Of a stretch of 39,693 nt of DNA, positions 30,847 through 39,693 are shown one piece after another. A program made the translations under genes and the position numbers. Each line of letters begins with the position of its first letter. Positions within the stretch are counted from its first letter, which is position 1. The notes beneath the pieces were generated by a model. It made no database searches. It was given only the letters and a program-made list of their open reading frames with translations, and was not told where the DNA came from. The stretch covers positions 1-39,693 of the forward strand of contig JANBVO010000089.1 in the NCBI GenBank assembly GCA_030052745.1, read 5' to 3'. The stretch is from Pleurostoma richardsiae (lineage: Eukaryota; Ascomycota; Sordariomycetes; Calosphaeriales; Pleurostomataceae).

Positions 30847-31474
30847 CTACTTTGCTACCCAGAAGGTCGCATCATATTCGTTCATTAACTTCACAAACTC
30901 GCCTCCCGCGGTAGCCCAACCATTAATTCCCTCGAACAAGATTAGGCTGTGTATGTCGCTATCGCCGCGATCGTCTGCGTAATCGCTGAACCATGCGGCT
31001 GCTCGAGCGCCGCGGCCTCTTGAAGAGGCTGTCTTGTTGAGCAGTCTGCCGTTATAATCCAAGACTCTGTAACTTACAGCAATACCAGATAACCTTGCTG
31101 ATCCCAGCAGCTTTGAACATGCTGTACAAGGTAGGAATTGTAGGGTGTAAACTCTGCGCAGGTAGATTGATAGATCCATGGATCGTGCCGCCCTGAAAAC
31201 AAGCGGATGTTGATTAGATCTTGTGTTGTGCAGTACTTTTAAGTGTGCGTCTGAGATGTAAACAGAAACTTGTTTATTCACATACCTGGTAGTCGGTCCG
31301 ACGCAAATCGACAAGTATAAAATCCTTCCCGGCAACGCTCTCGCTGCCCTTAATCATCTTGAGCAGTTTCTCACGGGTTATAGCTGCTGGCTGTGAGTTT
31401 CTCGGCGCCGGGTACGCGGCATACCAGGGAGCTAGTGCCTCAGGCGCCGTTGACGTCTGCTGTGAGGAAGCCAT
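30847..31474 (-). CDS. arsC: Arsenate reductase, Cdc25/rhodanese (Acr2) type
   Basis: Three exons, 31286-31474, 31078-31192 and 30847-31028, in phase (donors GTATGT and GTAAGT); 161 residues from MASSQQTSTAP. The product is a single rhodanese domain: DFILVDLRRTDYQGGTIHGS, INLPAQSL, then VIWYCSSSRGRGARAAAWFS, where Cys101 and Arg107 form the C-x5-R loop of Acr2/Ibp1/Cdc25-like enzymes, and EGINGWATAGGEF. Such enzymes reduce arsenate to arsenite, using glutaredoxin and glutathione, or act as phosphatases. Position next to acr3 and arsH favours arsenate reduction. The active-site loop is split by intron 2 right after the cysteine codon. Divergent from acr3. Confidence 0.92.
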
Positions 31475-32046
31475 TTCCTTCGGGATGTGGGCTAGACAGA
31501 ATTGCCTGGATTGATGCGAAATGACAAGATCACGCAGACTGAAGAATGTCCCTGTCACTGCCTGGCAGTGCATCATGAGCAGTGAGGATTCGGGGCCTTC
31601 GCTCTTTAAGTGGTCCGCATTCTGTAGGAAAGTCTCCTAGGTATTCTTCATGGAATGACGTTACCAATCCGGGCCACCTGCATTTTCTAGCGTGGTCCCA
31701 TACCCAGCGGCTTTCCCAAGAGGAGTAAGGTATGTGAGGCACACGAGGCGGGAAAGTGTGAATGTGACTTGGTGTGGGAGTCTGTCATGTCCCGACTATG
31801 ATTGGCCAGCTGAGGGGGCTTGTAAGAAACTTTCTTGCAACCCCTACTTAGTCGCACTTCGATGTTAGTACGTACCTCGACTACTTGATTGTAAGATCTG
31901 AGAAGACACTGCAGCTCTTTCTTCCGAGAAGCCCATAAATAAGCGCTTACCCACCAGCAACTAGAAACCAACGCAGAATAATAGCGATATAACTACATTA
32001 GCATCCACATACACACGTCCAACACCACCGAGGACGATTTGACGAT
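31475..32046. promoter_or_regulatory. Divergent promoter, arsenate reductase / acr3
   Basis: 572 bp between the two start codons, with no internal gene of note. It should hold the control sites for reductase and exporter, allowing joint induction. I did not find an exact copy of the yeast Yap8 site. A GTACGTAC palindrome lies at about 31869-31876. Confidence 0.6.
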
Positions 32047-33436
32047 ATGGCAGAAGAACCGAAAGTCGACAACAGGCCCTTCATCACACCTGAACTAGAC
32101 AATGGCCAGTCAGTGCGGGCAGAAGCTATGTCCAGTCACGCTGTGGATTTGGAGACGCAGGATGTGGGAGCAAATAAATCACAGCCAGAGAAGGTGTCAG
32201 CGTTCAAGGCACTTGGCTTCCTTGACCGCTTCCTCGCCGTCTGGATTCTTCTCGCCATGGTGGTCGGCGTCCTTTTAGGCAATTTTGTTCCAGAGACCGG
32301 CCCAGCTTTGCAAAAGGGAAAGTTTGTTAGCGTGTCGGTGCCTATTGGTAAGTAGGCCTGCTACCTCGACCCTTACTTGCTCTTGCTCACCAAGGTGCTT
32401 TTCCCACGACGTAGCTGTCGGCTTGCTCGTCATGATGTACCCGATATTGTGTAAGGTCCGTTACGAGTCCTTGCACGAGCTCCTTTCACACCGCTCGATG
32501 TGGAAACAGATCCTCTTCAGCATCTTTGTCAACTGGGTCGTCGCCCCTTTCCTCATGGTACGTGTCCCGGGCACCTCTCGATTGACTACTAAACATATCT
32601 GCTAACAAGAGAACTGTTAGCTCGGCCTGGCATGGGCTTTCCTCCCGGACAAAAGCGAACTGCGTATCGGTCTCATTCTTGTAGGCCTTGGACGATGCAT
32701 CGCCATGGTAGGTTCACCTCTCGAGCCTCTCGAGCCACTCAGTCTCGCTAGTAAGCCATATCTAACCTAAACGCCACTCTAGGTCCTCATTTGGAACGGC
32801 CTTGCCGGTGGGGACAACGAATACTGTGCAATACTAGTCGCTATCAACTCCGTTCTACAGATGGTCCTCTTCGCACCACTTGCCATCTTCTTTATCCGCA
32901 TCATTGGTCACGAGACTGGGACGCGAGACGTATCTTATGCCGTGGTCGCAACTAGCGTTGCTGTGTTCCTGGGCATACCGCTAGGCGCCGCCATCATCAC
33001 ACGGTTTACATTGCGCGCAATCGCTGGACCTGCCTGGTATGAGCGGATATTTCTCCGATTTGCAGCACCATGGTCTCTAATCGGTCTACTTTACACTATT
33101 CTCGTGTTGTTTGCGTCACAGGGTCGCCAGGTTGTCCACCAAATCGTGTCGGTTGTCCGCGTTGCTGCGCCGCTTATTGTTTACTTCGCCGCCATGTTCT
33201 TCCTCACCCTCTGGATTGCTTATCGGCTAGGTTTCCAGTACAGGCTTGCTACTACGCAGAGTTTCACTGCCGCTAGCAACAATTTCGAACTAGCTATCGC
33301 CGTGGCTGTTGCCACCTTCGGTCCTGAGAGTGACCAAGCCCTTGCATCGACTGTGGGACCGCTTATCGAGGTCCCAGTATTACTTGGGCTGGTGTATGTT
33401 GTCCGATGGATTGGAAAGAGATATTCATGGGAATGA
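32047..33436 (+). CDS. acr3: Acr3 arsenite exporter
   Basis: Four exons, 32047-32347, 32415-32557, 32621-32707 and 32783-33436, all in phase; 394 residues. After a hydrophilic N-terminus of about 60 residues come the family landmarks LGFLDRFLAVWILLAMVVGV, GLLVMMYPILCKVRYESL (Cys113), FSIFVNWVVAPFLM, ELRIGLILVGLGRCIAMVLI (Cys174, the conserved cysteine of the ARCIAMV motif), WNGLAGGDNEYCAILVAINS and FTAASNNFELAIAVAVATFG. The family moves As(OH)3 out of the cell by a proton-linked mechanism in the BART superfamily, with about ten spans. Transcribed away from the arsenate reductase; convergent with the bZIP gene at 33753. No damage seen. Confidence 0.96.
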
Positions 33437-33752
33437 TCACCATGTGCCGCCGACCGGCCCTTCTTTGACAGCTGAAACTTGGTCTCCTTCTAGACAGGCG
33501 CGATAGATACGGAACGGAAATCGGGACGATAGAGATGGAGCCGCATGTATAGTATCAGGACCCATAGGGGGTCTCTAGTTCGTTTGACTACAACATACGT
33601 ATTGCTGTAATAATCCGAACAGATGCCACAACCCCACGCTTGTGAAATTCTGAGTCCCTTCGCAACAACAAAAAAGTATGATGCTCAGGGGAGAGTTGCA
33701 GCATATGGTGACCAAGTAGCCCGTCCTAATATACAACAAGACGGGGAGAGGA
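33437..33752. terminator. Convergent 3' region, acr3 / bZIP
   Basis: 316 bp between two convergent stops. Likely holds both polyadenylation regions. No other feature. Confidence 0.4.
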
Positions 33753-34713
33753 TCATGACGTCTCGTCCATCACTTGGAACAACTTAGTGTTCCTCACACG
33801 ACAGTCGCCAGTTCCAACGCAACCCAGGGCAGCCCGAACCTGCGCCGAATCGTCGTAGCCTTGAACTTCGGCAATAATGCTTGCCGCCGTCTCGCATGAT
33901 GTCTCTAGTGTCTGCGCGGAGTTCAGGTCCGGGACAGGCGACTCCGGCGGACAGTAGCAGTCCGAAACATGGGGAAGTATATCCCGAGGATGATCCTGAT
34001 CTGGTATGCCGCTACATATATACGATATGCGAACACAATCTCGTCGATTGCCGTTGGGGAGTTCGTTCACTTCCGGATCAGGCTGGCTCTGTGTCTCACT
34101 TGTGAAGTAGTTGGCTATTGAGTTCGCATCGTCGTCGCCGGAAGCACCTCTCTCAAAGCGCGAGCACTCGCCTGTGAAGTGGGATTGGCCAGACAAAGAT
34201 GGCGGCGGGGATAGCGGAGGTGCTTCGACCGTTCTGTACTTTAGCGTTTGCTTCTCCTGGACCTGGTCTATTACCTTGTCCGGAGCTGCGCCGTACAAGT
34301 TAGGTGCGGCCTCGTCTGCCTTGAATACTCTGCTGTATGCGCCCAGCTGGCTTGCAGAGTGATTTTGAGACTCGCCGGCGCCAACGGAGCCAGATGCCAA
34401 AAGATACGCATTCACCTCATCCCGTGGAACGCCGTGGCGAGCAAGTAACTCACGGAGACGTTCATTCTCTAGGGCGATGGCTCTTGCCGCCTGCTGCATT
34501 TCTAAGGTGGCCTCGAAGCCCCGTCGCTCGTATTCCTGCAACCGCCTCCGAAGGTCCTCAACGAACTCGCGGTGGCGGGCGCGCGAGCGCCGCTGATTAT
34601 CACGGTTCTGAATCGAGGACGCCGACGTCTTGTGCTAGCCATGGTGAACATGTGAGAAAATTGATGCGTCATCAGCTCGAACGCGGAGATTACAAACATA
34701 CCTTCCTTGGCAT
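33753..34713 (-). CDS. bZIP transcription factor next to acr3
   Basis: Two exons: a 12-nt first exon at 34702-34713 (MPRK) and 33753-34628, joined in phase by a 73-nt intron (GTATGT...CACAAG); 295 residues. The spliced form gives NRDNQRRSRARHREFVEDLR, with Asn12 and Arg20 in the N-x7-R arrangement, and a zipper-like helix to LRELLARHGV. Without the intron the basic region has no start codon, which supports the tiny exon. The middle is Pro/Ser-rich. The C-terminus has several cysteines (CSGI, DCYCPP, SCETAASIIAEV, LGCVGTGDCRVRNTKLFQVM). By position it resembles yeast ARR1 (a bZIP beside the arsenate reductase and Acr3 genes), but sequence kinship to Yap8 is not established. It may regulate the cluster; this is inference. 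Confidence 0.88.
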
Positions 34714-34820
34714 TATTAAGGCTCTACGTATGTTGTCTCACTGAACAGGATTTGCATTCCTCGTGTGTGTGGCATAAGTCTGCGGCCTTATGAATCCGGG
34801 GAGCCTGAGCTTTAACTATG

Positions 34821-34844
34821 TCACGTGGCGGTTAAACCACGTGA
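34821..34844. promoter_or_regulatory. Inverted pair of CACGTG boxes upstream of the bZIP gene
   Basis: TCACGTGG (34821-34828) and CCACGTGA (34837-34844) form perfect 8-bp inverted arms around an 8-nt spacer. Each contains CACGTG, an ACGT-core site used by bZIP and bHLH factors. It lies about 110 bp before the bZIP start at 34713. Confidence 0.6.
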
Positions 34845-34953
34845 AAGCGGACCCAGCATACGGAGGCTGAAGACACTTTCAATCGACCACTCTTCACTAC
34901 TGGCAGCTGCAGGATAAGGGTTAGGGCCCTGTAGCTCTGGGTCAAAAAAAAGA

Positions 34954-34990
34954 GTTCTCAGCTGCCTGACACTTGCTAGCAGCTGAGAAC
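34954..34990. repeat. 11-bp perfect inverted repeat (hairpin)
   Basis: GTTCTCAGCTG at 34954-34964 pairs with CAGCTGAGAAC at 34980-34990, with a 15-nt loop. No poly-T follows in the manner of a bacterial terminator; role unknown. Confidence 0.75.
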
Positions 34991-35841
34991 CAGCTGATTG
35001 CCAGCTGGGAGATTTTTGTGTGAAGCCTAGGACTTAGTCTGAGGCTGAGACTCCATAATGAAGACTCATAATGAAGAGTCTTAATGAAGACTCTGGCAGC
35101 TGAGAGACGCTCGCCGGCAGCTGTGTACAGCCAGAAAAGTGGGACTCTATCTGGTTTGGTGGTCACTTTGCAAAGTTGAAACCCATCGTGCCAAAGCAAT
35201 GCTGAGCGCATCATCTGAGCCAATCATACCTCGGGGGTGACATACACTTAGATCACCCAAAACTACGATGCATGAGCATTCCGACAGTGCTGCAGATGCC
35301 TAGCTAGTAAAAGAGTGGTCTAGCCAATAATCCCCGGGAATGGTCAAAATTTGACTTTTTTGATTTGTGAAGGCGCCAGGAGTGGGGCAAAGGTTTGGAT
35401 CTTGCGTGTGACATGGAACACGTGAGGCTGACAAAAGCGGGCTCCTAGCATGATCATGCAGGAGGTTCTAGGCCAATCATATGTTCAGAGTGACAGGTTC
35501 TCAAACCAGCATGAGCCTGCCTGCTTGCCCTGATCATTGCCCTGCAACCCGTCTGTCTCACTCTGTGGCAAGATTGGCCGCCCAATGAACGTCGAGAGGT
35601 GGCAGATCAACCTGTAACCTGGCACCGACGCACGAGCGAGGCAGCTGCCTTGGGGTTGCGATTCTGTGGCGTGACAACCCGCAGGGGCGTTCACGCCCCT
35701 AGCAATTTCCAAGCCAAGATGATGCAGAGAAGTAAGAGGCCGAGTGACTCACTCGCTCCTCTGTCGCTAACCTTTGTACAGTACACTAATGAGAGAGGCC
35801 ACAGCCTCAACTGACAGCCACTCGCTGGCGGCTAATAGGTT

Positions 35842-35880
35842 CACGGGGCCCCGTGCCTCCAATCACTCACGGGCCCCGTG
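35842..35880. repeat. Two GC palindromes, CACGGGGCCCCGTG type
   Basis: CACGGGGCCCCGTG (35842-35855) is a perfect palindrome. CACGGGCCCCGTG (35868-35880) is a near copy 12 bp further on. The pair could form a cruciform or serve as a double binding site. Confidence 0.8.
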
Positions 35881-36070
35881 GAAATTATGTAAGCACTGCA
35901 ATTCGCCGAAAGTAGCCGCTCATGTCTACCAAGCCAAACTTACAGTGCCCATGGCCGCTGGAAGGCTTCAAATGCATCACTGATAAGCACTTAAAATCGA
36001 TTACCTACTTAGAACGGCTTAGTCGTTACCGTATAACGAGGTAATTTCATCGCAGCTAATCTCTTTCATA

Positions 36071-37186
36071 TTATTCTGGCTGAACTACAATACAAGACTT
36101 TTCTAGTGTCTTTTCTGCGTATAAAGACTCCTGTTCCCTGATATCCCTCTCTACTGCATTCCATATCCCCTCCATACCGCGCTGTCCGGCGTCGAACGGC
36201 TCAACCCTCCTCTCTTCAGCTACTAACAAGTCGATGCGATCATCTTCTGACTTGCTCCAGTCCAAATAGGCCATCATCTCTTCTTTGGTCCAGTCTCTTG
36301 AGCCCGTGGAAGTTGTGCAATGCCGCGTCATCTGCTTATAGTCAAGGCACCATTCGTAACTAGCTCTATCGTACCTAAGAGGTAGCGACATTTTCCTTCG
36401 GTACTCTTGGTTAGTCAGAATAGTTCCACGTGGCTGGGCCTTATACCAAGTGTCCCTCGCCTTGACATATCTCTGGTATATTGCCCGTGGGTCACTATAT
36501 CTCAGAGGCGAAGCGATGGCTGGAATTGGGCTTGGAGAAGGCGACGAAGCCTGTACAGGTGACGGCGCGGAGGTTTCGGTAAGATGCGGTCCTGCTGGCC
36601 CCTGCGAAACCTCCGGAACTGGCAAGATCTCTTGTGGGTTGTCTGGCGCCAGAACTGGTTCCGACAGCAAATTCGAATACCTTAGAGGGCATGCCTTTGA
36701 GGTCCTTGTATGACCTGTTGCGCGGCAGGCACTACACTGGGGTGCTGCCCTCTGTAGTTTAACCGGCTCGACGGCCTCAAACCCGCTAGGTTCCCGTTGC
36801 GTACTAGATCGCGGTATGTTTGAGTGGGCAGTAACCGTATCTATACGCTGATGCGGCTCTAGAAGCAAAACAGGCGATCCGGCACGATTTAGGTGCCAGT
36901 GCATATGGAAGTGTTCGAGTAGGAGAACCTGCTCCTGGTCTAACAATGTCTTTAGCGTATGAGAACAGGGTAGGCCTTGGGTTCGGGAAAAGGAGCCCGT
37001 ACAGCTTGGTGAGTGTGGTGGGTCTGTCCTTGCCAGGAGTCGTCGCTGTTCCTCAACCATCCGTAAGGCTTCGTGGGACACCCATCCACGCACAGTACTA
37101 TACAGCGGGCCGGACGGCTTCGGGCGGCGGCTGTGAGTTTGGGCCTTTGGTCTAGCGTTCGTCTTCGAGCGCCCTGGGTAGGTCAG
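36071..37186 (-). pseudogene. C-terminal part of a Mutator-like (MULE) transposase
   Basis: Open frame whose left (N-terminal) part matches the end of fungal MULE/FAR1-type transposases: VRGWVSHEALRMVEEQRRLL, then TGSFSRTQGLPCSHTLKTLL and EHFHMHWHL, the C-x-H, H-x-H pattern of a SWIM zinc finger. A zinc knuckle follows (CSACRATGHTRTSKACP), then a Pro/Ser-rich linker and a 150-residue charged C-terminus (YQRYVKARDTWYKAQPRG, IDLLVAEERRVEPFD). The frame opens at a stop at 37187-37189, and no DDE catalytic domain is visible further upstream, so this is a 5'-truncated copy. No terminal inverted repeats were identified. The last part could instead be a separate captured ORF. Confidence 0.72.
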
Positions 37187-37189
37187 CTA

Positions 37190-38081
37190 ACTAGAGGCTC
37201 CTGGCTGTGTTATTTGCCCACAAGAGTCATCGTGATCTCGTGGCTCGTCCGTAGCTTGCGCCTCTCCCCCACCGAACGTCACCGCCTTTGTGTATTTCTG
37301 CCTTGCTGTTGCAACGCTGCCAAGGGAAAGTCCCATGATTGTCTTGAGCTGTCGAGGTAGTCCGACCGATGGCGAGATGGTCGGCGGTCGACGTTGCGGA
37401 GGCTGCAGCGGGAAGCAACTCTCCCCGACCTTGAAGATCGATCGTGTCTGGAGAACCGGGTGTCGTGCAGCATGAACAGAAGAGAAGGTGCTCGTGACAG
37501 CGAGTCTCGAGCTACTGGCTGAACTGCTGAAGGATTTGCTAGTCTTTGTTGTGTGTACAGGAATGTTTAGGGGAGAAAGATGGCACCGCGTAGGAGTGTG
37601 CGGAGCCTTCCGGGTGCTCGGAGACGGCGATCAGTCGAGCCAGCGGGCCAGCGAGCAATGAGCGAAGCGCATGCCTCTGTATCATATTTAGAGGCGGTAG
37701 CGCTGCGCTCTCGCACCCGACCAGCTGTCGGAAGCCAGTACATGCGGATGCCGAAATGCCAGCTAGAATTAAGGGAAGTGTCCTCACGTCGCCGACTCCT
37801 CGCTTACGGACTGGGGCCAGATCATTGACAGAGACACCCCGGACACGGCGAGCGCTTGAGCTTCAGGGGGCTGGGGGGGAGTGATTTACTAACCCCCTGA
37901 GATACGGCGTAAAGGCTCCACGGCATGTGGCGTCGGCTGTTCGGGACAGGCCACTTTGGGTTGGGGTCACTCTTGAGCCGTGGTTCCCAGACAATTTGTC
38001 CCGGCGTGTAGTAATAGATAATCGTGTGTGTTGGCAGGTACACGCTGAATACATTCTTCTCCGTCTACTGATTTGAGCCAA
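37190..38081. other. Stretch without convincing gene
   Basis: Short Arg-rich frames on both strands (for example plus 37580-37828). Missing upstream transposase exons were looked for and not found. Confidence 0.35.
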
Positions 38082-38402
38082 ATGGCGACCGAGAAACTGA
38101 GCAGCTGTGCCTACTCTCTCGAGTTGATCAAGTCAGACAACATGCTGATGCTGTGGACATGCGAACAGTGCCGCTAGGGGCCAGGATGGTGGATCTTTCA
38201 GTGCCGGTACTGCTGTCGACGTCTTTGTCGTACCTGCAGCATGGAGGACCCTCCATTGGGCCAAGCAAGGAGCTCTTCCGTGGCCGCTGCGGGAGAGGAG
38301 ATGGTGCACACAACTACCTGCATGTCGGGGAAGTCCCCAGCTCGGTGTCTGACTTCGCATTGTTGTTACTGGACTTTAGACTGCGTAAGGCTTGCTGGAT
38401 GA
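38082..38402 (+). pseudogene. Possible broken zinc-finger protein
   Basis: From ATG 38082 the frame reads MATEKLSSCAYSLEL and then WTCEQCR, meets TAG at 38175-38177, and continues GPGWWIFQCRYCCRRLCRTC before ending near 38400. The paired cysteines on either side of the stop (CxxC ... CxxC, CxxC) resemble one zinc-binding module interrupted by a nonsense codon. No intron borders remove the stop. Family unknown; it could be chance. Confidence 0.28.
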
Positions 38403-39693
38403 CGCTGTGGATGGTCTTGCTTTTCAGGAACCATACCCAATGAGAACCGCGATCGGAACACTATCGTGTTGCATGCTCTCCTGGTAAACCGGGGAAGGAC
38501 AGTTGCGATTCACGGCCCCAACCTCGCGCGCATGGGCCGCGTGTTGACAATGTCTCCTGAGGGGGAGATCCTCGCTAGCTCAAGAGGACCTTGTGGCTGG
38601 AATCACGGCTTCCCATTTAAGGCTTCCATGGCCCGCTCCCATAGTCTGCAAATGGTTCGCACTTCGTCGCCTCTCGAGGCTCTCTGTTACCATGTGTGAC
38701 TGGAACTTGGTATGCATTGCCTTCCCAGTAACGTTCTTCCTAACAGCGTTAGATTGAATTCTCTTGCGGCCACGCCCAACACATCGCAGGAAAGTGGTGC
38801 CTGGAGTACCCGAGATCCCAGCGAAGATGCCGGGTTCATGTCACACATTATGAGTACAGGTCAGTATAGGCATAATGGAAGCAACGCACCCTACTAAGAG
38901 CAGCAGGGACAACAAGATCTGCTCCAACTGCCGACCGCCGACATATCCCTCATGGTACTCACCGTACATGCAACGATATGCTGACAAGGTGGGCAAGGTC
39001 ACCGTAGAATAGAGCTCTGAAACGTCTTCAGGGTGGCATGTCAGAGGATGGAAAGCAGCCAGCCACAAATTAACTGTCTCTACTTGATTACGCCAAGTGA
39101 TGTGTGCATAGACTGTATATAGAACGTCGAGACAGCTGGTCCACGAAGGACGATGTCCTGGACTGGAGCATGAAGCGCGTGGGAGGAGCTGCTACGCCAT
39201 AGTGTCTTGCTATGGAGTAGGCGGATGAATTGAGTAAAGGCTTGTAATCTAACTGCGACACTTGTCTTCTAGCATCACCAGGGCCGGTTCAGGACCCCGG
39301 GTCTAATTCGACCTGTGTAAAGAACGTGCCTTGTCCCATCATGAGTCCTGCAAGGCCTCCATACATCTTGACGGCATCCCGCCTATGAGCGACTTCCGCT
39401 GGCTTGACATTGGCCCCCGCAGTTCAACATGGGAATAGAAGCCACGGTCCACAGAGACTGCGAGGAGATCCTCCGACACGGGGGACGCCTGGAACGTACC
39501 GTGGATTGTTCGCTGTCTTGCATCAGATGGAGCGGAGGGGGTCTCGTTGCTTCTTCCATGTCATTCTTGATTAGAACCTGATATGCAACGGATGTGGACG
39601 CCAGTTGTGCGCACCGTTTCCCTTACGGCGGTCCGTTTCTTCGTCCGTTCGTTCCGAGTCGGTCGAGGTCAGCCCCACATATTAGCCCCCGAC
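38403..39693. other. Terminal stretch, no supported gene
   Basis: No long open frame. A minus frame of about 70 residues near 39347-39555 (containing LLAVSVDRGFYSHVELRGP) and a minus frame at 38841-39068 might be exons of a gene outside the window or debris; neither has a motif I recognise. Confidence 0.35.

Larger units (their letters stand above)
34714..36070. other. Gene-free stretch rich in dyad repeats
   Basis: No convincing gene. It holds the inverted CACGTG pair, the hairpin at 34954-34990, repeated AATGAAGA units near 35056-35092 and the GC palindromes at 35842-35880. CAGCTG occurs many times in 34900-35120. Could be remains of a short mobile element; none identified. Confidence 0.5.

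Noticed and set aside
34921-34930. AAGGGTTAGGG, telomere-like
   Set aside because: A single near-unit, not a TTAGGG array; no sign of a chromosome end.
39347-39555. Minus frame containing LLAVSVDRGFYSHVELRGP
   Set aside because: About 70 residues, no start or splice support and no recognised family; too weak to list as a gene.
1-39693. CRISPR arrays, bacterial operons, rRNA genes
   Set aside because: Intron-containing eukaryotic genes throughout; no spaced identical repeats or rRNA-like conserved blocks.

Overview
The window looks like genomic DNA of a filamentous ascomycete, probably a eurotiomycete (Aspergillus/Penicillium-like). Introns are short (about 43-190 nt), with GTATGT/GTAAGT/GTGAGT donors and YAG acceptors, often with a CTRAC-type branch site. 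The gene families (Bor1-like borate exporter, alpha-arrestins, PHO80-like cyclin, DNQRR-type bZIPs, Acr3/ArsH/Acr2-type arsenic genes) are typical of that group. Genus is not determined. All exon structures are read from splice signals, reading phase and remembered family patterns; no search was run.

Layout. 1-946: minus-strand GT2 polysaccharide synthase cut by the window edge. 947-6836: small unrecognised genes and two minisatellites whose 24-bp units fit eight codons. 6837-8428: APH-like kinase. 8.59-11.0 kb: gene-free stretch that I read as three diverged copies of a 0.7-0.9 kb repeat. 11.6-18.9 kb: an alpha-arrestin with a PPxY tail, a SET-domain methyltransferase and an intact Bor1-like transporter. 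19.1-24.4 kb: a small ORF, a PHO80-like cyclin (one frameshift), a bZIP factor and a monocarboxylate-type MFS transporter (two frameshifts). 25.2-28.6 kb: an arrestin lacking its N-terminal strands, a 22-base A tract, membrane-protein debris and the 3' end of an arsenite methyltransferase gene. 28.2-34.7 kb: an arsenic-resistance cluster. 34.7-39.7 kb: palindrome-rich DNA, the C-terminal part of a Mutator-like transposase and other decayed coding sequence.

The arsenic cluster is the functional core. arsH and a Cdc25/rhodanese-type arsenate reductase lie on the minus strand. The reductase shares a 572-bp divergent promoter with the arsenite exporter acr3 on the plus strand, and a bZIP gene lies convergently after acr3. 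Inferred logic: the reductase turns arsenate into arsenite, Acr3 exports arsenite, ArsH acts on organoarsenicals or redox stress, and the bZIP may regulate the set, as ARR1-ARR2-ARR3 do in budding yeast. The arsM methylation gene survives only as a fragment.

Intactness is uneven. The Bor1, SET, arsH, arsC, acr3 and second bZIP genes read cleanly through every junction. The GT2, first arrestin, cyclin and MFS genes each carry reading-frame problems of one base, some at homopolymers. That could mean decay or assembly indels.
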